DNA from: CAYLNM01 sp964385045
Lineage (GTDB): Bacteria > Planctomycetota > Phycisphaerae > Phycisphaerales > SM1A02
Reading direction: 5' to 3'
DNA length: 10,835 bases
NCBI GenBank assembly: GCA_964385045.1
Contig: CAYLNM010000141.1
Location: 1-10,835 of the forward strand
Of this stretch, positions 1 to 7,340 are shown piece after piece. How positions within the stretch are numbered: position 1 is the stretch's first letter; every line of letters begins with the position of its first letter. The notes under the pieces are model-generated. The model saw only the letters and a program-made list of their open reading frames with translations, was not told the origin of the DNA and did not search any database. Both the position numbers and the translations under genes were made by a program.

Positions 1-269
1 TCAGCCACGAGGGCAGCCTCCGGCGGTTCATCCTCTTCGGCTACGACCCGCGGTCCGAGTCCGTCGTGGTGGGGCCGGTCGGCTTCCGCCGCAGCCGGGC
101 GCCCGAGGCCCTGGAGTACGGCGGGCGGACGACGATCTACCTTCGTCGCCGCGGCCGCCTGGTGCGGGAGCAGGTCCGCATCGAGAGCCGCCCGTTCATG
201 CGCCCCGCCCTCGAGCGGGAGCTGAGCCAGCTCCCCGCCGTGTGGCGGAACAGCGTCCGGGGACGCTGA
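1..269 (+). CDS. phage tail-completion / virion morphogenesis-like protein, C-terminal part
   Basis: The reading frame is open from the left edge (codons begin at base 3) to the TGA at 267-269, so only about 88 C-terminal residues are present and the start lies outside the window. The visible part contains a GPVGF segment, an EALEYGG motif, a short basic stretch and an ending of the form SRPFMRPALERELSQLP. That combination (a 'family of the tail' ending around RPFM-PAL) is typical of HK97 gp10-like or phage virion-morphogenesis proteins, which act at the head-tail joint or in tail completion. Its position directly before the tape measure gene, with only 3 bases between, agrees with a tail-assembly role. 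An internal GTG at 66 could serve as a start, but the upstream codons also read as protein, so truncation by the window edge is more likely. The family assignment rests on motif resemblance only. Confidence 0.6.
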   Translation, partial: SHEGSLRRFILFGYDPRSESVVVGPVGFRRSRAPEALEYGGRTTIYLRRRGRLVREQVRIESRPFMRPALERELSQLPAVWRNSVRGR

Positions 270-272
270 GCG

Positions 273-2627
273 ATGGCTGCGACCCAGGGCATTCGCGCGG
301 GGCGAGCCTTCGTCGAGCTCGGCGTCAACGACCGACTGACGGCGGGACTCCGTCGAGCGCAGCGGCGCCTGCGGGCGTTCGGCGATCAGGTCCAGTCCAT
401 CGGCCAGCGGCTGGTCGGGATCAGCGCTGCCGCCGCGACGCCGTTCGCGCTGAGCGGGGCCGCCTTCGCGACCTTCGAACAGAGCATGGCCCGGGTCCAG
501 GCCCTGACCGGGGCCACCGCGGCCGACTTCGAGCGGCTGTCGAGTGCGGCCAAGCGGCTGGGCGAGTCGACGGTCTTCTCCGCCAGCCAGGCCGCCGACG
601 CGATGGGCTTCTTCGCCCTCGCCGGGTTCGACGTCGAGCAGATCCTGAAGTCGATCGGCCCCACCCTCAACCTCGCCGCCGCGGGCCAACTCGAGATCGC
701 CGAAGCCGCCGACATCGCGGCCAAGATCATGTCGGGCATGGGGCTCGAGGCCGAGCGACTCGGCGATGCCGTGGACGTCCTGACGAAAGCGATGACCACG
801 GCCAACACCGACCTCGGGATGCTCGGGGCGGCGATGAAGTTCGTTGGCCCGATCGCCAAGACGGCGGGCGTGCAGTTCGAGGAGCTGGTCGCGGCGATCC
901 AGCTGCTCTCGAACGCCGGCATCCAGGGCGAGATGGCCGGGACCACGCTGCGGGGGGCGATCCTGGCCCTGACGAGCCCGAGCAAGGAGGCCGCGGACAC
1001 GCTCGCGGAGCTCGGGGTCCGGGTCCTGGACTCCCAGGGTGATGTGCGATCGCTGGCCGACATCATCGGCGACCTGAACCAGGCGATGGCCGGGCTCGGC
1101 TCGGGCCAGCGGCTGGAGATCCTCGGACGGATCTTCCAGGCCCGGCAGGCTGCGGGCGTCGCCGAGCTGCTCAACCAGGGGGCCGACCGACTTCGAGTGT
1201 TCACGGACGCCCTCGAGGACGCCGGTGGGACCGCGGGCCGGATCGCGGGCGTCCAGCTCAACACCCTGAAGGGCCAGCTCACGATCCTGAAGAGCGCCCT
1301 CGAGGGACTCGGCATCGCGATCGGCGAGTCCATCGCGGGCCCGCTTCGCGTGGCGGCGTTCCTCCTCGGCGAAGCGGCCGGAGCCGCGGCGCGGTGGGTG
1401 CGTGAGAACCGATCGGCCGTGGTGATCGCCGGGGCGTCGATCGTGATTGTCGCCGGGCTCGGTGCCGGCCTGATCGCCCTCGGCATCGCGATCAAGACCG
1501 CCGCCTTCGCGGTCGGCGGACTCGGGGCCGCGCTGGCGCTGGCCAAGACCCTGCTCGTCGGCGTCGGCGCAGCCATCGCAGCGCTCGCGTCCCCGGTCGG
1601 GCTCGCGGTCGCAGCGGTGGCCGCCCTCGGGACCTCGCTCCTCATCTGGTCGGGTGCCGGAGGCGAGGCGCTCGTGTGGCTGCGCGATCAGTTCGGCCGC
1701 CTGCGTGACTTCGTCGGCAAGGTCACGGCGGGGATCAGCGACGCCCTCGCCGCCGGGGACGTCCGGCTCGCGGCGGAGATCCTCTGGCTCTCGTTGAAGC
1801 TCGCATGGCAACAGGGCGTGGCCGAGCTCAACGGCGTCTGGCTCGCTGCCCGGAACTTCTTCGTCACGAACGCCCAGCGGATGTGGTTCGGCGCCGTCGC
1901 CGCCGCCCAGATGGGATTCCACGCCCTCGAGGTCGGCTGGATCGAGACGACGGCGTTCCTTTCGAAGACCTGGACTCGGTTCGCCACCGGGATCAAGAAG
2001 GTCTGGGAGTCCGCGACGTCCTTCGTCGCCAAGCGGATGCTCGAGATCCAGGGGCTCTTCGACGACTCCCTCGACGTCGAGGCGGCCAAGCGAGCGGTCG
2101 ACGAGGAACTCGAAGCCCGGCTCAGCGAGCTGGACTCCGCGGCGGGCCGCGACATCGCGGCCCGCGAATCGAAGCGTGAGCGTGATCGCCGGGAAGCGGA
2201 CGAGCTCAACGAGGCCACGCTCGCCGAGATCGGCCGGCGCTTCGGGGAGGCCCAGGAGGCCCTGCGGTCCGGCTCCGAGGAGCAGATCGCCCGAACGCAG
2301 GAGGCGCTCGAAGACGCCAGGCGGAAGCTCGACGAGGCGATCGCCGAGGCCCGCCGCCGCCGCGACGAGCAGGAGCAGGACGCCCCGGGGGACCAACCCC
2401 GATCCCCCGCCGACGTGATCTCAGAGATCGACGAGCAGCTCGCCTCCCTCGGGTCGCGGATCGTCCGGGGCGTCGATGTCCGCGGGACGTTCAGCGCCGC
2501 CGCTGTCGCCGGTCTGTCCTCCCCCGGGAACGCCGTCGAGCGGACCGCACGCGCGAGCGAGCAGACCGCCAAGAACACCCGCCGCCTCGTGGACGCCGCC
2601 AGGACCGGCGGCCTCACCTTCGCCTGA
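273..2627 (+). CDS. phage tail tape measure protein (TP901 family)
   Basis: This 784-residue protein is the tail-length ruler that occupies the lumen of a long phage tail and is ejected during DNA delivery. Residues about 68-265 carry the TP901/PhageMin_Tail signature: FEQSMARVQALTGAT, then STVFSASQAADAMGFFALAG, a repeated-helix stretch and the GIQGEMAGTTLRGAI segment. Residues about 381-460 are a long Ala/Gly/Val/Ile-rich hydrophobic block, enough for three or more membrane-spanning helices, as expected in tape measure proteins that help DNA cross the inner membrane. Residues about 589-705 are strongly charged and heptad-like, so a coiled coil is likely. ATG at 273 follows the previous stop by 3 bases and leads straight into the conserved N-terminal helix. 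At roughly 0.15 nm per residue, the family rule of thumb gives a tail near 110-120 nm, which is inference. No frameshift or truncation is seen. Confidence 0.93.
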   Translation: MAATQGIRAGRAFVELGVNDRLTAGLRRAQRRLRAFGDQVQSIGQRLVGISAAAATPFALSGAAFATFEQSMARVQALTGATAADFERLSSAAKRLGESTVFSASQAADAMGFFALAGFDVEQILKSIGPTLNLAAAGQLEIAEAADIAAKIMSGMGLEAERLGDAVDVLTKAMTTANTDLGMLGAAMKFVGPIAKTAGVQFEELVAAIQLLSNAGIQGEMAGTTLRGAILALTSPSKEAADTLAELGVRVLDSQGDVRSLADIIGDLNQAMAGLGSGQRLEILGRIFQARQAAGVAELLNQGADRLRVFTDALEDAGGTAGRIAGVQLNTLKGQLTILKSALEGLGIAIGESIAGPLRVAAFLLGEAAGAAARWVRENRSAVVIAGASIVIVAGLGAGLIALGIAIKTAAFAVGGLGAALALAKTLLVGVGAAIAALASPVGLAVAAVAALGTSLLIWSGAGGEALVWLRDQFGRLRDFVGKVTAGISDALAAGDVRLAAEILWLSLKLAWQQGVAELNGVWLAARNFFVTNAQRMWFGAVAAAQMGFHALEVGWIETTAFLSKTWTRFATGIKKVWESATSFVAKRMLEIQGLFDDSLDVEAAKRAVDEELEARLSELDSAAGRDIAARESKRERDRREADELNEATLAEIGRRFGEAQEALRSGSEEQIARTQEALEDARRKLDEAIAEARRRRDEQEQDAPGDQPRSPADVISEIDEQLASLGSRIVRGVDVRGTFSAAAVAGLSSPGNAVERTARASEQTAKNTRRLVDAARTGGLTFA

Positions 2628-2645
2628 CCCGGAGCAGAGAGCACC

Positions 2646-3452
2646 GTGTCGATCATCGTCGAGGAGAAGTTCGACAGCCGCATCGTCGCCGAGGGCCAGA
2701 GTCCGTCGGCAGAGCTTCGGTACATCGTCTTCGGGACGACGGACGACCTCGCGGCCCGAAGCGCCGTCGCCGGCCAGGCTCCGGCCACCTACGACAGCCT
2801 CCCCCGGACCGCGGTCCAGATCGAGCCGCTGGCCAACGAGGTCTGGGAGGGCGTCGCCCGCTACGGGACCATCCAGCAGTCCGCCCCGCCGCAGACTGGC
2901 GAGTCGTCCTTCGCATTCGACACCGGCGGCGGCACGCAGCACATCACCCACTCTCGGTCGACGACCGGGATCTACGCCCCGCCCGGGATGGTCGCTCCCA
3001 ACTTCCAGGGAGCGATCGGCGTGACCGACAACGGCGTCGAAGGCGTCGACGTGACCGTGCCGGTCTACCAGTTCAGCGAGACCCACTACCTCGCCGACGC
3101 CGTCGTGACCACGGCGTACAAGGGCACGCTGTTCGCCCTGACCGGCAAGGTCAACAGCAGCGGCTTCAAGGGCCTCGCCGCTGGCGAGTGTCTGTTCCTC
3201 GGTGCCTCGGGTTCCAAGCGCGGCACGGACGACTGGGAGATCACGTTCCGCTTCGCCGGCTCTCCGAACGCCACCGGACTCAGCGTCGGACCGATCGGTG
3301 GGATCGCGAAGCAGGGCTGGGAGTACCTCTGGGTGCGGTACGCCGACGTCGAGGACGAGACAGCGCAGCAGCTCGTCAAGCGTCCCGTCGGCGCGTACGT
3401 CGAGCGGGTCTACGACTTCGGCAACTTCGCGGCGCTGGGGATCGGCACATGA
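2646..3452 (+). CDS. phage structural-type protein of unknown function, after the tape measure gene
   Basis: The product has 268 residues and starts at GTG 2646, 18 bases after the tape measure stop; a GGAG about 11 bases upstream could be the ribosome site. It has no signal peptide and no membrane helix. The sequence is rich in beta-type segments with many Gly, Thr, Val and aromatic residues (for example VDVTVPVYQFSETHYLADAV and the C-terminal ERVYDFGNFAALGIGT), which suits a virion component. I do not recognise a named family. The place after the tape measure gene is where many phages encode distal-tail or baseplate proteins, so a tail-tip or baseplate-associated role is a positional guess. 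Its stop overlaps the start of the next gene by 4 bases (ATGA), so the two are probably co-translated. Confidence 0.72.
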   Translation: MSIIVEEKFDSRIVAEGQSPSAELRYIVFGTTDDLAARSAVAGQAPATYDSLPRTAVQIEPLANEVWEGVARYGTIQQSAPPQTGESSFAFDTGGGTQHITHSRSTTGIYAPPGMVAPNFQGAIGVTDNGVEGVDVTVPVYQFSETHYLADAVVTTAYKGTLFALTGKVNSSGFKGLAAGECLFLGASGSKRGTDDWEITFRFAGSPNATGLSVGPIGGIAKQGWEYLWVRYADVEDETAQQLVKRPVGAYVERVYDFGNFAALGIGT

Positions 3453-4444
3453 GCGGCGACCTGCGGAAGGTGCGTTCGGGCGATCCCCTCCGGATCCCGG
3501 CCGGTGCCTACAACGCGTTCATCGACGCGGCGCAGGTCGCGCGGGCGATCGACGCGGACGCTCGTCGAGGACTGCTCGCCTCGACCGGCAGCGGCGACCT
3601 CGTGTGGGTTCGCAACGACTCGGGGGCGGACCTTCCCCGCTTCGGCGTCCTCGGCATCGCCGGGCCGATCATCGATCCCGGCGACGGCGGGAATCCCGAC
3701 GAGTTCAAGCGGCGGACGGCGGTGGCCGGCGCGGCGATCACGGCGGAGGCCCCCTTCCTCGGCCGGTTCGTCGTCGCCCACGAGCCGATCCCCGCGGGGC
3801 GGATCGGACGGGCGGTCATCCGCGGAGCTACGCCGGCGCTCGTGACCGTCGCGGACGAGGCCCACACGCACGCGGACACCTTCGCCGATGAGCAGCTCCT
3901 CCGGAGCGGGTTCACGGGCGCGGCCCGGATCCTCTGGAAGGAGGACGGGACCGGCGAGCGGTCGGCGATCCTCGAGCTCGGTCCGGCGGACCGCGACCGC
4001 TTCCCGGCGAAGCTCGGGCAGGCCCACGCGATCGCCGGACGCACCTTCGGCTGGCTCTACGACTGGGAGGAGGTCCGGCTCAACGCCGACCCGGGGAGCC
4101 CCTTCTTCGGGCAGTACGCCGCCGTGCCGGACGGGCTCCGGTCCGCGGACGGCCCGGACCGCCAGGCGTTCAACCGCTACGAGGCGCACCTGTCGGTCGC
4201 CTTCGCTCAGGACGGCCAGGGCACCGAGGGCTTCGCCGACGCGGGGGCCTGCCTGGTCCCCGGCGTCCTTGAGAACTGCCCGCCGCCGACGGCAGCCGTG
4301 CCCATGCTCCAGCCCGTGCCCGCGGGGGTCGTCGTCGAGCTCCGGGCCGAGCGGACCCTGCTGGGCGAGACGCGGTTCGTCTTCGACGCGATGACGCCGG
4401 TCGAGTTCACGGAAATGGCCGTGCCGGGAGGCTGGTATGGCTGA
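3449..4444 (+). CDS. phage-module protein of unknown function
   Basis: I chose ATG 3449, giving 331 residues. It overlaps the preceding stop in an ATGA arrangement and has a GGGGA about 8 bases upstream. The same frame is open back to 3188, but that part lies wholly inside the previous gene and reads as a shadow. The N-terminus begins MSGDLRKVRSGDPLRIPAGA followed by YNAFIDAA, a short helical opening that precedes a beta-rich body. Residues near 199-240 contain FGWLYDWEEVRLN, and the end contains FVFDAMTPVEFTEMAVPGG. There is no signal peptide, membrane segment or catalytic motif that I can identify. The gene is packed between a structural-type gene and the methyltransferase gene, so a virion or tail-tip function is inferred from location only. 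Its last 8 bases overlap the next gene. Confidence 0.72.
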   Translation: MSGDLRKVRSGDPLRIPAGAYNAFIDAAQVARAIDADARRGLLASTGSGDLVWVRNDSGADLPRFGVLGIAGPIIDPGDGGNPDEFKRRTAVAGAAITAEAPFLGRFVVAHEPIPAGRIGRAVIRGATPALVTVADEAHTHADTFADEQLLRSGFTGAARILWKEDGTGERSAILELGPADRDRFPAKLGQAHAIAGRTFGWLYDWEEVRLNADPGSPFFGQYAAVPDGLRSADGPDRQAFNRYEAHLSVAFAQDGQGTEGFADAGACLVPGVLENCPPPTAAVPMLQPVPAGVVVELRAERTLLGETRFVFDAMTPVEFTEMAVPGGWYG

Positions 4445-4970
4445 GACGCTCGTCGCTCGCCGGGAAGCCGAGCGGCTGAAGTACCTCCGACTCCGGCCCT
4501 CGGGCTACGGCGGCACGAACCACGGCGGCCGCGCGACCGCTCAGGTCCTGGAGTGGCAGCCGCGCTTCGTCGTCGACTTCGGCTGCGGCCGCAACGACTT
4601 CATCCGGGATCTGAGGCGTCGCGGCGTCGACGGGCTCGGGGTCGACTTCGCCTTCGAGGAGGCGGACGTCCTCGCGCCGATGCACGCCGTGCCGCTGGCC
4701 TCCTCGATCGCCGACGTGGTGACGTCGTTCGACGCGCTCGAGCACCTCCTGCCGGCGGACGTCGACCCCGTGCTGGCCGAGATGCATCGCGTGGCGAAGC
4801 CTGGCGGCCGGTTCATCTTCTCGATCTGCACGCGACCGAGCAGGATCACGGTCGACGGCGAGAACCTCCACCCCACGGTCCAGCCGCAGTCCTGGTGGAT
4901 TGATCGGATCGCGCGAGTCGGCTGCGTCGAGGTCGCGGCCCGCTACCTGTCGGGGACCTTCCATGCGTGA
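4437..4970 (+). CDS. short class I SAM-dependent methyltransferase
   Basis: The 177-residue product has the class I Rossmann methyltransferase core. Motif I is VVDFGCGRNDF with D47, G49 and G51 for binding S-adenosylmethionine. The acidic residue closing the second strand is D70 in GLGVDF. SFDALEH at 97-103 matches the post-motif region, and HRVAKPGGRFIFSI at 117-130 is the usual motif leading into the fifth strand. It resembles the Methyltransf_11 type, but the C-terminal part after motif IV is short for the family (usually 200-250 residues). Substrate cannot be told: small molecule, sugar and protein are all possible, and no target-recognition domain for DNA is present. The ATG at 4437 has a good GGGAGG 5 bases upstream and overlaps the previous gene by 8 bases. 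The next gene also overlaps it by 8 bases, and that neighbour looks glycosyltransferase-like, so a shared modification pathway is a reasonable inference. Confidence 0.88.
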   Translation: MAETLVARREAERLKYLRLRPSGYGGTNHGGRATAQVLEWQPRFVVDFGCGRNDFIRDLRRRGVDGLGVDFAFEEADVLAPMHAVPLASSIADVVTSFDALEHLLPADVDPVLAEMHRVAKPGGRFIFSICTRPSRITVDGENLHPTVQPQSWWIDRIARVGCVEVAARYLSGTFHA

Positions 4971-5832
4971 CCACGACGCCGACATCGCGGCCCTGCAGGC
5001 CGGGCTCCACGTGCGGCGCCCCGCCCGCAACGGCCTCCGGCTCTACACGACGGACTTCGACAGCGTCTCGCTGTGCGACTTCTACCGAGGCCGGTCCGCC
5101 TTCCTCGTCCTCTCGGGTCCGTCGCTCGCGGGCCTGGACCTCGGCCAGCTCACCAGGCGCGGCATCGTCACGATGGGCGTCAACAACTCGTGGGCGGTCC
5201 ACCGCCCCACCATGTGGACGTGCGTCGACTCCGCTGGGCGGTTCATCGACACCGGCTGGAAGGACCCGGGCATCCTGAAGTTCGCGCCGATGTCCCTCTG
5301 GAACGACCGCCTTCGGATCCAGAAGCCAGGCGGCACGATGGCCCCGAGCGCGTTCCGCGTCAGGCAGATGCCGTCCGTCCTGCTCTACCGACGGAGCGAG
5401 AAGTTCGATCCCGAGCGGTTCCTCGACGAGGACGTCGTCTGCTGGGGCAATCACACGAGCGTCACGGACTCGCTTGGGATCAAGGGCAAGCGTTCGGTGA
5501 TGCTGACCGCACTACGCCTGCTGCAGTACCTGGGCTTCCGCACGGTCTACCTCATCGGGGCCGACTTCCGAATGACGCCGGAGCGCGGCTACGCGTTCGA
5601 CGAGGAGCGGTCGGCCGAGGCCGTTCGCCACAACAACGTGCTGTACGAGTCGCTCAACCAGCGATTCGAGTCGCTGCGGCCGCATTTCGAGCGGCACCGG
5701 TTCAGGGTGGTGAACTGCTCCGAGGACAGCGGCCTGACGGCGTTCCCGCACATGCCCTTCGCCGAAGCCGTCGAGAAGGCCGGCGCGGAGTGCAGCAAGC
5801 CGGTCGACACGAAGGGGTGGTACTCGTCATGA
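4963..5832 (+). CDS. MptE/DUF115- and GT42-like Rossmann protein, possible glycosyltransferase
   Basis: The product has 289 residues from ATG 4963, which overlaps the methyltransferase stop by 8 bases; the frame is open to 4900 but only inside that gene. Near the N-terminus it has FLVLSGPSLAGLDL (G52, P53, S54), then GVNNSW at 72-77 and TCVDS at 86-90. Later it has SVMLTALRLLQYLGF followed by VYLIGADFRM at 195-204 and a YAFDEE segment. This order (GPSL, a conserved Asn pair, an acidic strand end, then a helix leading to LIG-DF and YAF) is what is seen in GT42 sialyltransferases such as Campylobacter Cst and in MptE-like/DUF115 proteins. It therefore probably binds a nucleotide-activated donor, but the reaction is unknown. 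No signal peptide or membrane helix is present. It overlaps the Hint gene by 4 bases. The family link is by motif order; substrate remains open. Confidence 0.7.
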   Translation: MRDHDADIAALQAGLHVRRPARNGLRLYTTDFDSVSLCDFYRGRSAFLVLSGPSLAGLDLGQLTRRGIVTMGVNNSWAVHRPTMWTCVDSAGRFIDTGWKDPGILKFAPMSLWNDRLRIQKPGGTMAPSAFRVRQMPSVLLYRRSEKFDPERFLDEDVVCWGNHTSVTDSLGIKGKRSVMLTALRLLQYLGFRTVYLIGADFRMTPERGYAFDEERSAEAVRHNNVLYESLNQRFESLRPHFERHRFRVVNCSEDSGLTAFPHMPFAEAVEKAGAECSKPVDTKGWYSS

Positions 5833-6920
5833 GCAGCATGGGCACGAAGTACTTCCTCTACATCCCAGTCTGGGCGACGCAGCAGCAGCCGCCCGGCTCG
5901 GGCGTGAGCTCGGCGAGCAGCGCATCGTCGGTGGCGACGGAGTCCTCACAGAGTACGGAGGGGTCGCCCGGGTCCTCCGGCCCTGCGTCCACAGACAGCG
6001 TCAGCAGTGGCGGCTCGTCGAGCGCGGGCAGCTCGCCGGCCAGCGGAAGCAGCGCTGCGTCCAGCTCGGCGACGGACTCGGTCTCGAGCGGCGGGTCGAG
6101 CGCAGGGTCCTCCGGCGGCGGCAGCTCCGGTGGAGGCGGGACTGGGTCGGGAGGCACGGGGCCGGGCGGTACGGGGCCGGGCGGCACCCTCCCCAGCGGG
6201 TCGAGCGGTGGCGGCAGCTCCGGAGCGTCGAGCAACTGCCTCCTCCACGGAACCCTCGTCACCATGGCCGACGGACGCCGTGTCCCGATCGAGCAGGTCC
6301 GTCCCGGGGACGAGGTGCGGTCGCTGGTGGTCCCCGGGCTCCGGACCGACGACGCGCCCCAGACCCAGTACGAGTGGCTGTCGACCTGGGGCCTCGACGG
6401 AGCGTCGTTTCGCCGCGCCCGGGTGTCGCAGGTGCGGCTCGGCGAGCACGAGGGCTTCGTCGTGCTCAACGGGCGGATCAAGGCGACGGCGGAGCACCCG
6501 TTCCTGGTGCGCCGCGGGGACGAATGGGGATTCGTCTCAGCCGAGCTCGTGGAGGTCGGCGACGCGCTCGTCCGCCCAGACCTGAGCGAGGAGCCGGTGG
6601 CGACCGCCGAGCGGATCGAGGGGCGCGTCGGGACCGTGGCCATCATGGTCCCGGGTACCAACACCTACCTCGCCGACGGAGTCTGGACCCACAACGACAC
6701 GCTGATCAGCAACTCAGGCTCGTCGAGTGGGTCGTCGTCCGGCTCCGCCAGTTCGAAGTCCTCGGGCTCGAGCTTCTCGTCGTCCTCGACGGGCAGCGGT
6801 CCCGGCGTCTCCAACCAGAGCAGCCAGTCCTTCGTCTTCACGACGGGCTCCTCCAGCTCGGCGAGCTCCGGCGGAGGAGGTACCTTCGGGGCCACGCAGT
6901 CCGGCGGAGGCGGGAAGTGA
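5829..6920 (+). CDS. Ser/Gly-rich low-complexity protein with central Hint (intein-like) domain
   Basis: This 363-residue protein starts at ATG 5829 (ATGA overlap with the previous stop; AAGGGG 11 bases upstream). Residues 1-20 are an ordinary aromatic start (MSSMGTKYFLYIPVWATQQQ). Residues about 24-136 are almost only Ser, Gly, Ala, Thr and Pro, with two copies of a TDSVSSGGS unit and GTGPG repeats. Residues 137-289 are a complete Hint domain: Cys137 in CLLHGTLVTMADG, block B TAEH (T220, H223), and the end NTYLADGVWTHN (H288, N289). Residues 290-363 return to Ser/Gly repeats. No homing endonuclease fits in the 153-residue domain. The family catalyses self-cleavage or splicing at Cys1 and at the terminal Asn; here Asp follows Asn, so cleavage may dominate over splicing. 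It is the last gene of the tail operon, so it may be a processed or cross-linked virion or surface component, which is inference. Confidence 0.88.
   Translation: MSSMGTKYFLYIPVWATQQQPPGSGVSSASSASSVATESSQSTEGSPGSSGPASTDSVSSGGSSSAGSSPASGSSAASSSATDSVSSGGSSAGSSGGGSSGGGGTGSGGTGPGGTGPGGTLPSGSSGGGSSGASSNCLLHGTLVTMADGRRVPIEQVRPGDEVRSLVVPGLRTDDAPQTQYEWLSTWGLDGASFRRARVSQVRLGEHEGFVVLNGRIKATAEHPFLVRRGDEWGFVSAELVEVGDALVRPDLSEEPVATAERIEGRVGTVAIMVPGTNTYLADGVWTHNDTLISNSGSSSGSSSGSASSKSSGSSFSSSSTGSGPGVSNQSSQSFVFTTGSSSSASSGGGGTFGATQSGGGGK
6153..6182 (+). repeat. 15-bp tandem repeat, two copies, coding GTGPG
   Basis: Two adjacent 15-base units, GGCACGGGGCCGGGC at 6153-6167 and GGTACGGGGCCGGGC at 6168-6182, differ at one base. 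A third partial copy follows. They encode Gly-Thr-Gly-Pro-Gly repeats in the linker before the Hint domain, and probably arose by slippage. Confidence 0.85.
6237..6695 (+). other. Hint / bacterial intein-like domain coding segment
   Basis: The 153 codons run from the nucleophile Cys137 to His288-Asn289 of the host protein. The first block has the C-x-x-x-G-T-x-V form followed by a GRRVPIEQVRPGDEV turn, which is the usual 'must be modified, duty of the domain' start of Hint folds. Block B reads TAEHPF with the conserved Thr and His. The final block is a TNTYLADGV strand ending in W-T-H-N. All expected catalytic positions are present, so the domain appears active. The His-Asn end resembles inteins and A-type bacterial intein-like domains rather than B-type ones. 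The residue after Asn289 is Asp290. Confidence 0.9.
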
Positions 6921-7033
6921 CCGAAGGCCACCGTGTCAATCGCTCCCGGCCCCTGTAGACAGCGTCAACATGGGGTACGTGTGCGCTCCCGCACGAGAGG
7001 AATCGCGGTATGCGCGAACCGCTGCCCCGGGTC

Positions 7034-7061
7034 TTGCTCGCCGGCCAGTTCCGAGTATACT
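7034..7061 (+). promoter_or_regulatory. candidate sigma70-type promoter for the Gly-rich protein gene
   Basis: TTGCTC at 7034-7039 and TATACT at 7056-7061 are separated by 16 bases. The -10 element matches the consensus at five of six positions, while the -35 matches mainly at TTG. In a GC-rich background TATACT is not common. Use of it would give a leader of about 280 nt before the ATG at 7347. No experimental support is available, and planctomycete promoters vary. Confidence 0.35.
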
Positions 7062-7289
7062 GCCGCTGGCAGAGCCCGACGTGGCCTGTTTTCCAGGGGG
7101 TCCGGGTGGACCTTCGACAATCCGCTGCGCAGGCTCTGCCTTGAAGATCAGCTTCGCGAGAACGAGGAGGTATATCTGCACGTCGTGTGCCCAATCTCCC
7201 TCGGTTCCGCCGGCGATCATCGCGGCCGGGTTGGTACCTCCGGAGGTTTCCGTGAAGGCGGCACTTGAGCTGATCGTTCAATAGGTGAA

Positions 7290-7305
7290 GCTGCCTCGCG
7301 GCAGC
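7290..7305 (+). other. small leader hairpin upstream of the Gly-rich gene
   Basis: GCTGCC at 7290-7295 and GGCAGC at 7300-7305 form a perfect 6-bp stem with a TCGC loop. It lies 41 bases before the start codon and is not followed by a T run, so it is not a terminator. It could affect translation or mRNA stability. Confidence 0.35.
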
Positions 7306-7335
7306 GGCGAAGACTTGCATTTGGATGGCTTTACC

Positions 7336-7340
7336 AGGAG
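7336..7340 (+). promoter_or_regulatory. ribosome binding site of the Gly-rich protein gene
   Basis: AGGAG lies 6 bases before ATG 7347 and fixes that start, which is immediately followed by a signal peptide. Confidence 0.7.

Noticed and set aside
386..1645. Long minus-strand open frame opposite the tape measure gene
   Set aside because: Ala/Ser/Pro/Arg-rich shadow of a well-supported plus-strand gene in GC-rich DNA.
1688..2788. Second long minus-strand open frame
   Set aside because: Its translation is low-complexity Ser/Arg runs mirroring the coiled-coil codons of the tape measure gene.
3410..4189. Minus-strand open frame under the structural-type gene
   Set aside because: Antisense shadow with no domain and no start signal; the plus-strand gene is coupled to its neighbours.
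5858..6664. Minus-strand open frame opposite the Hint gene
   Set aside because: Pro/Arg/Ser-rich translation produced by the Ser/Gly repeats on the other strand; the plus strand carries clear catalytic motifs.
6727..7284. Plus-strand open frame bridging the end of the Hint gene and the spacer
   Set aside because: Its first third overlaps the Hint gene in another frame and the rest lacks a start or recognisable domain.
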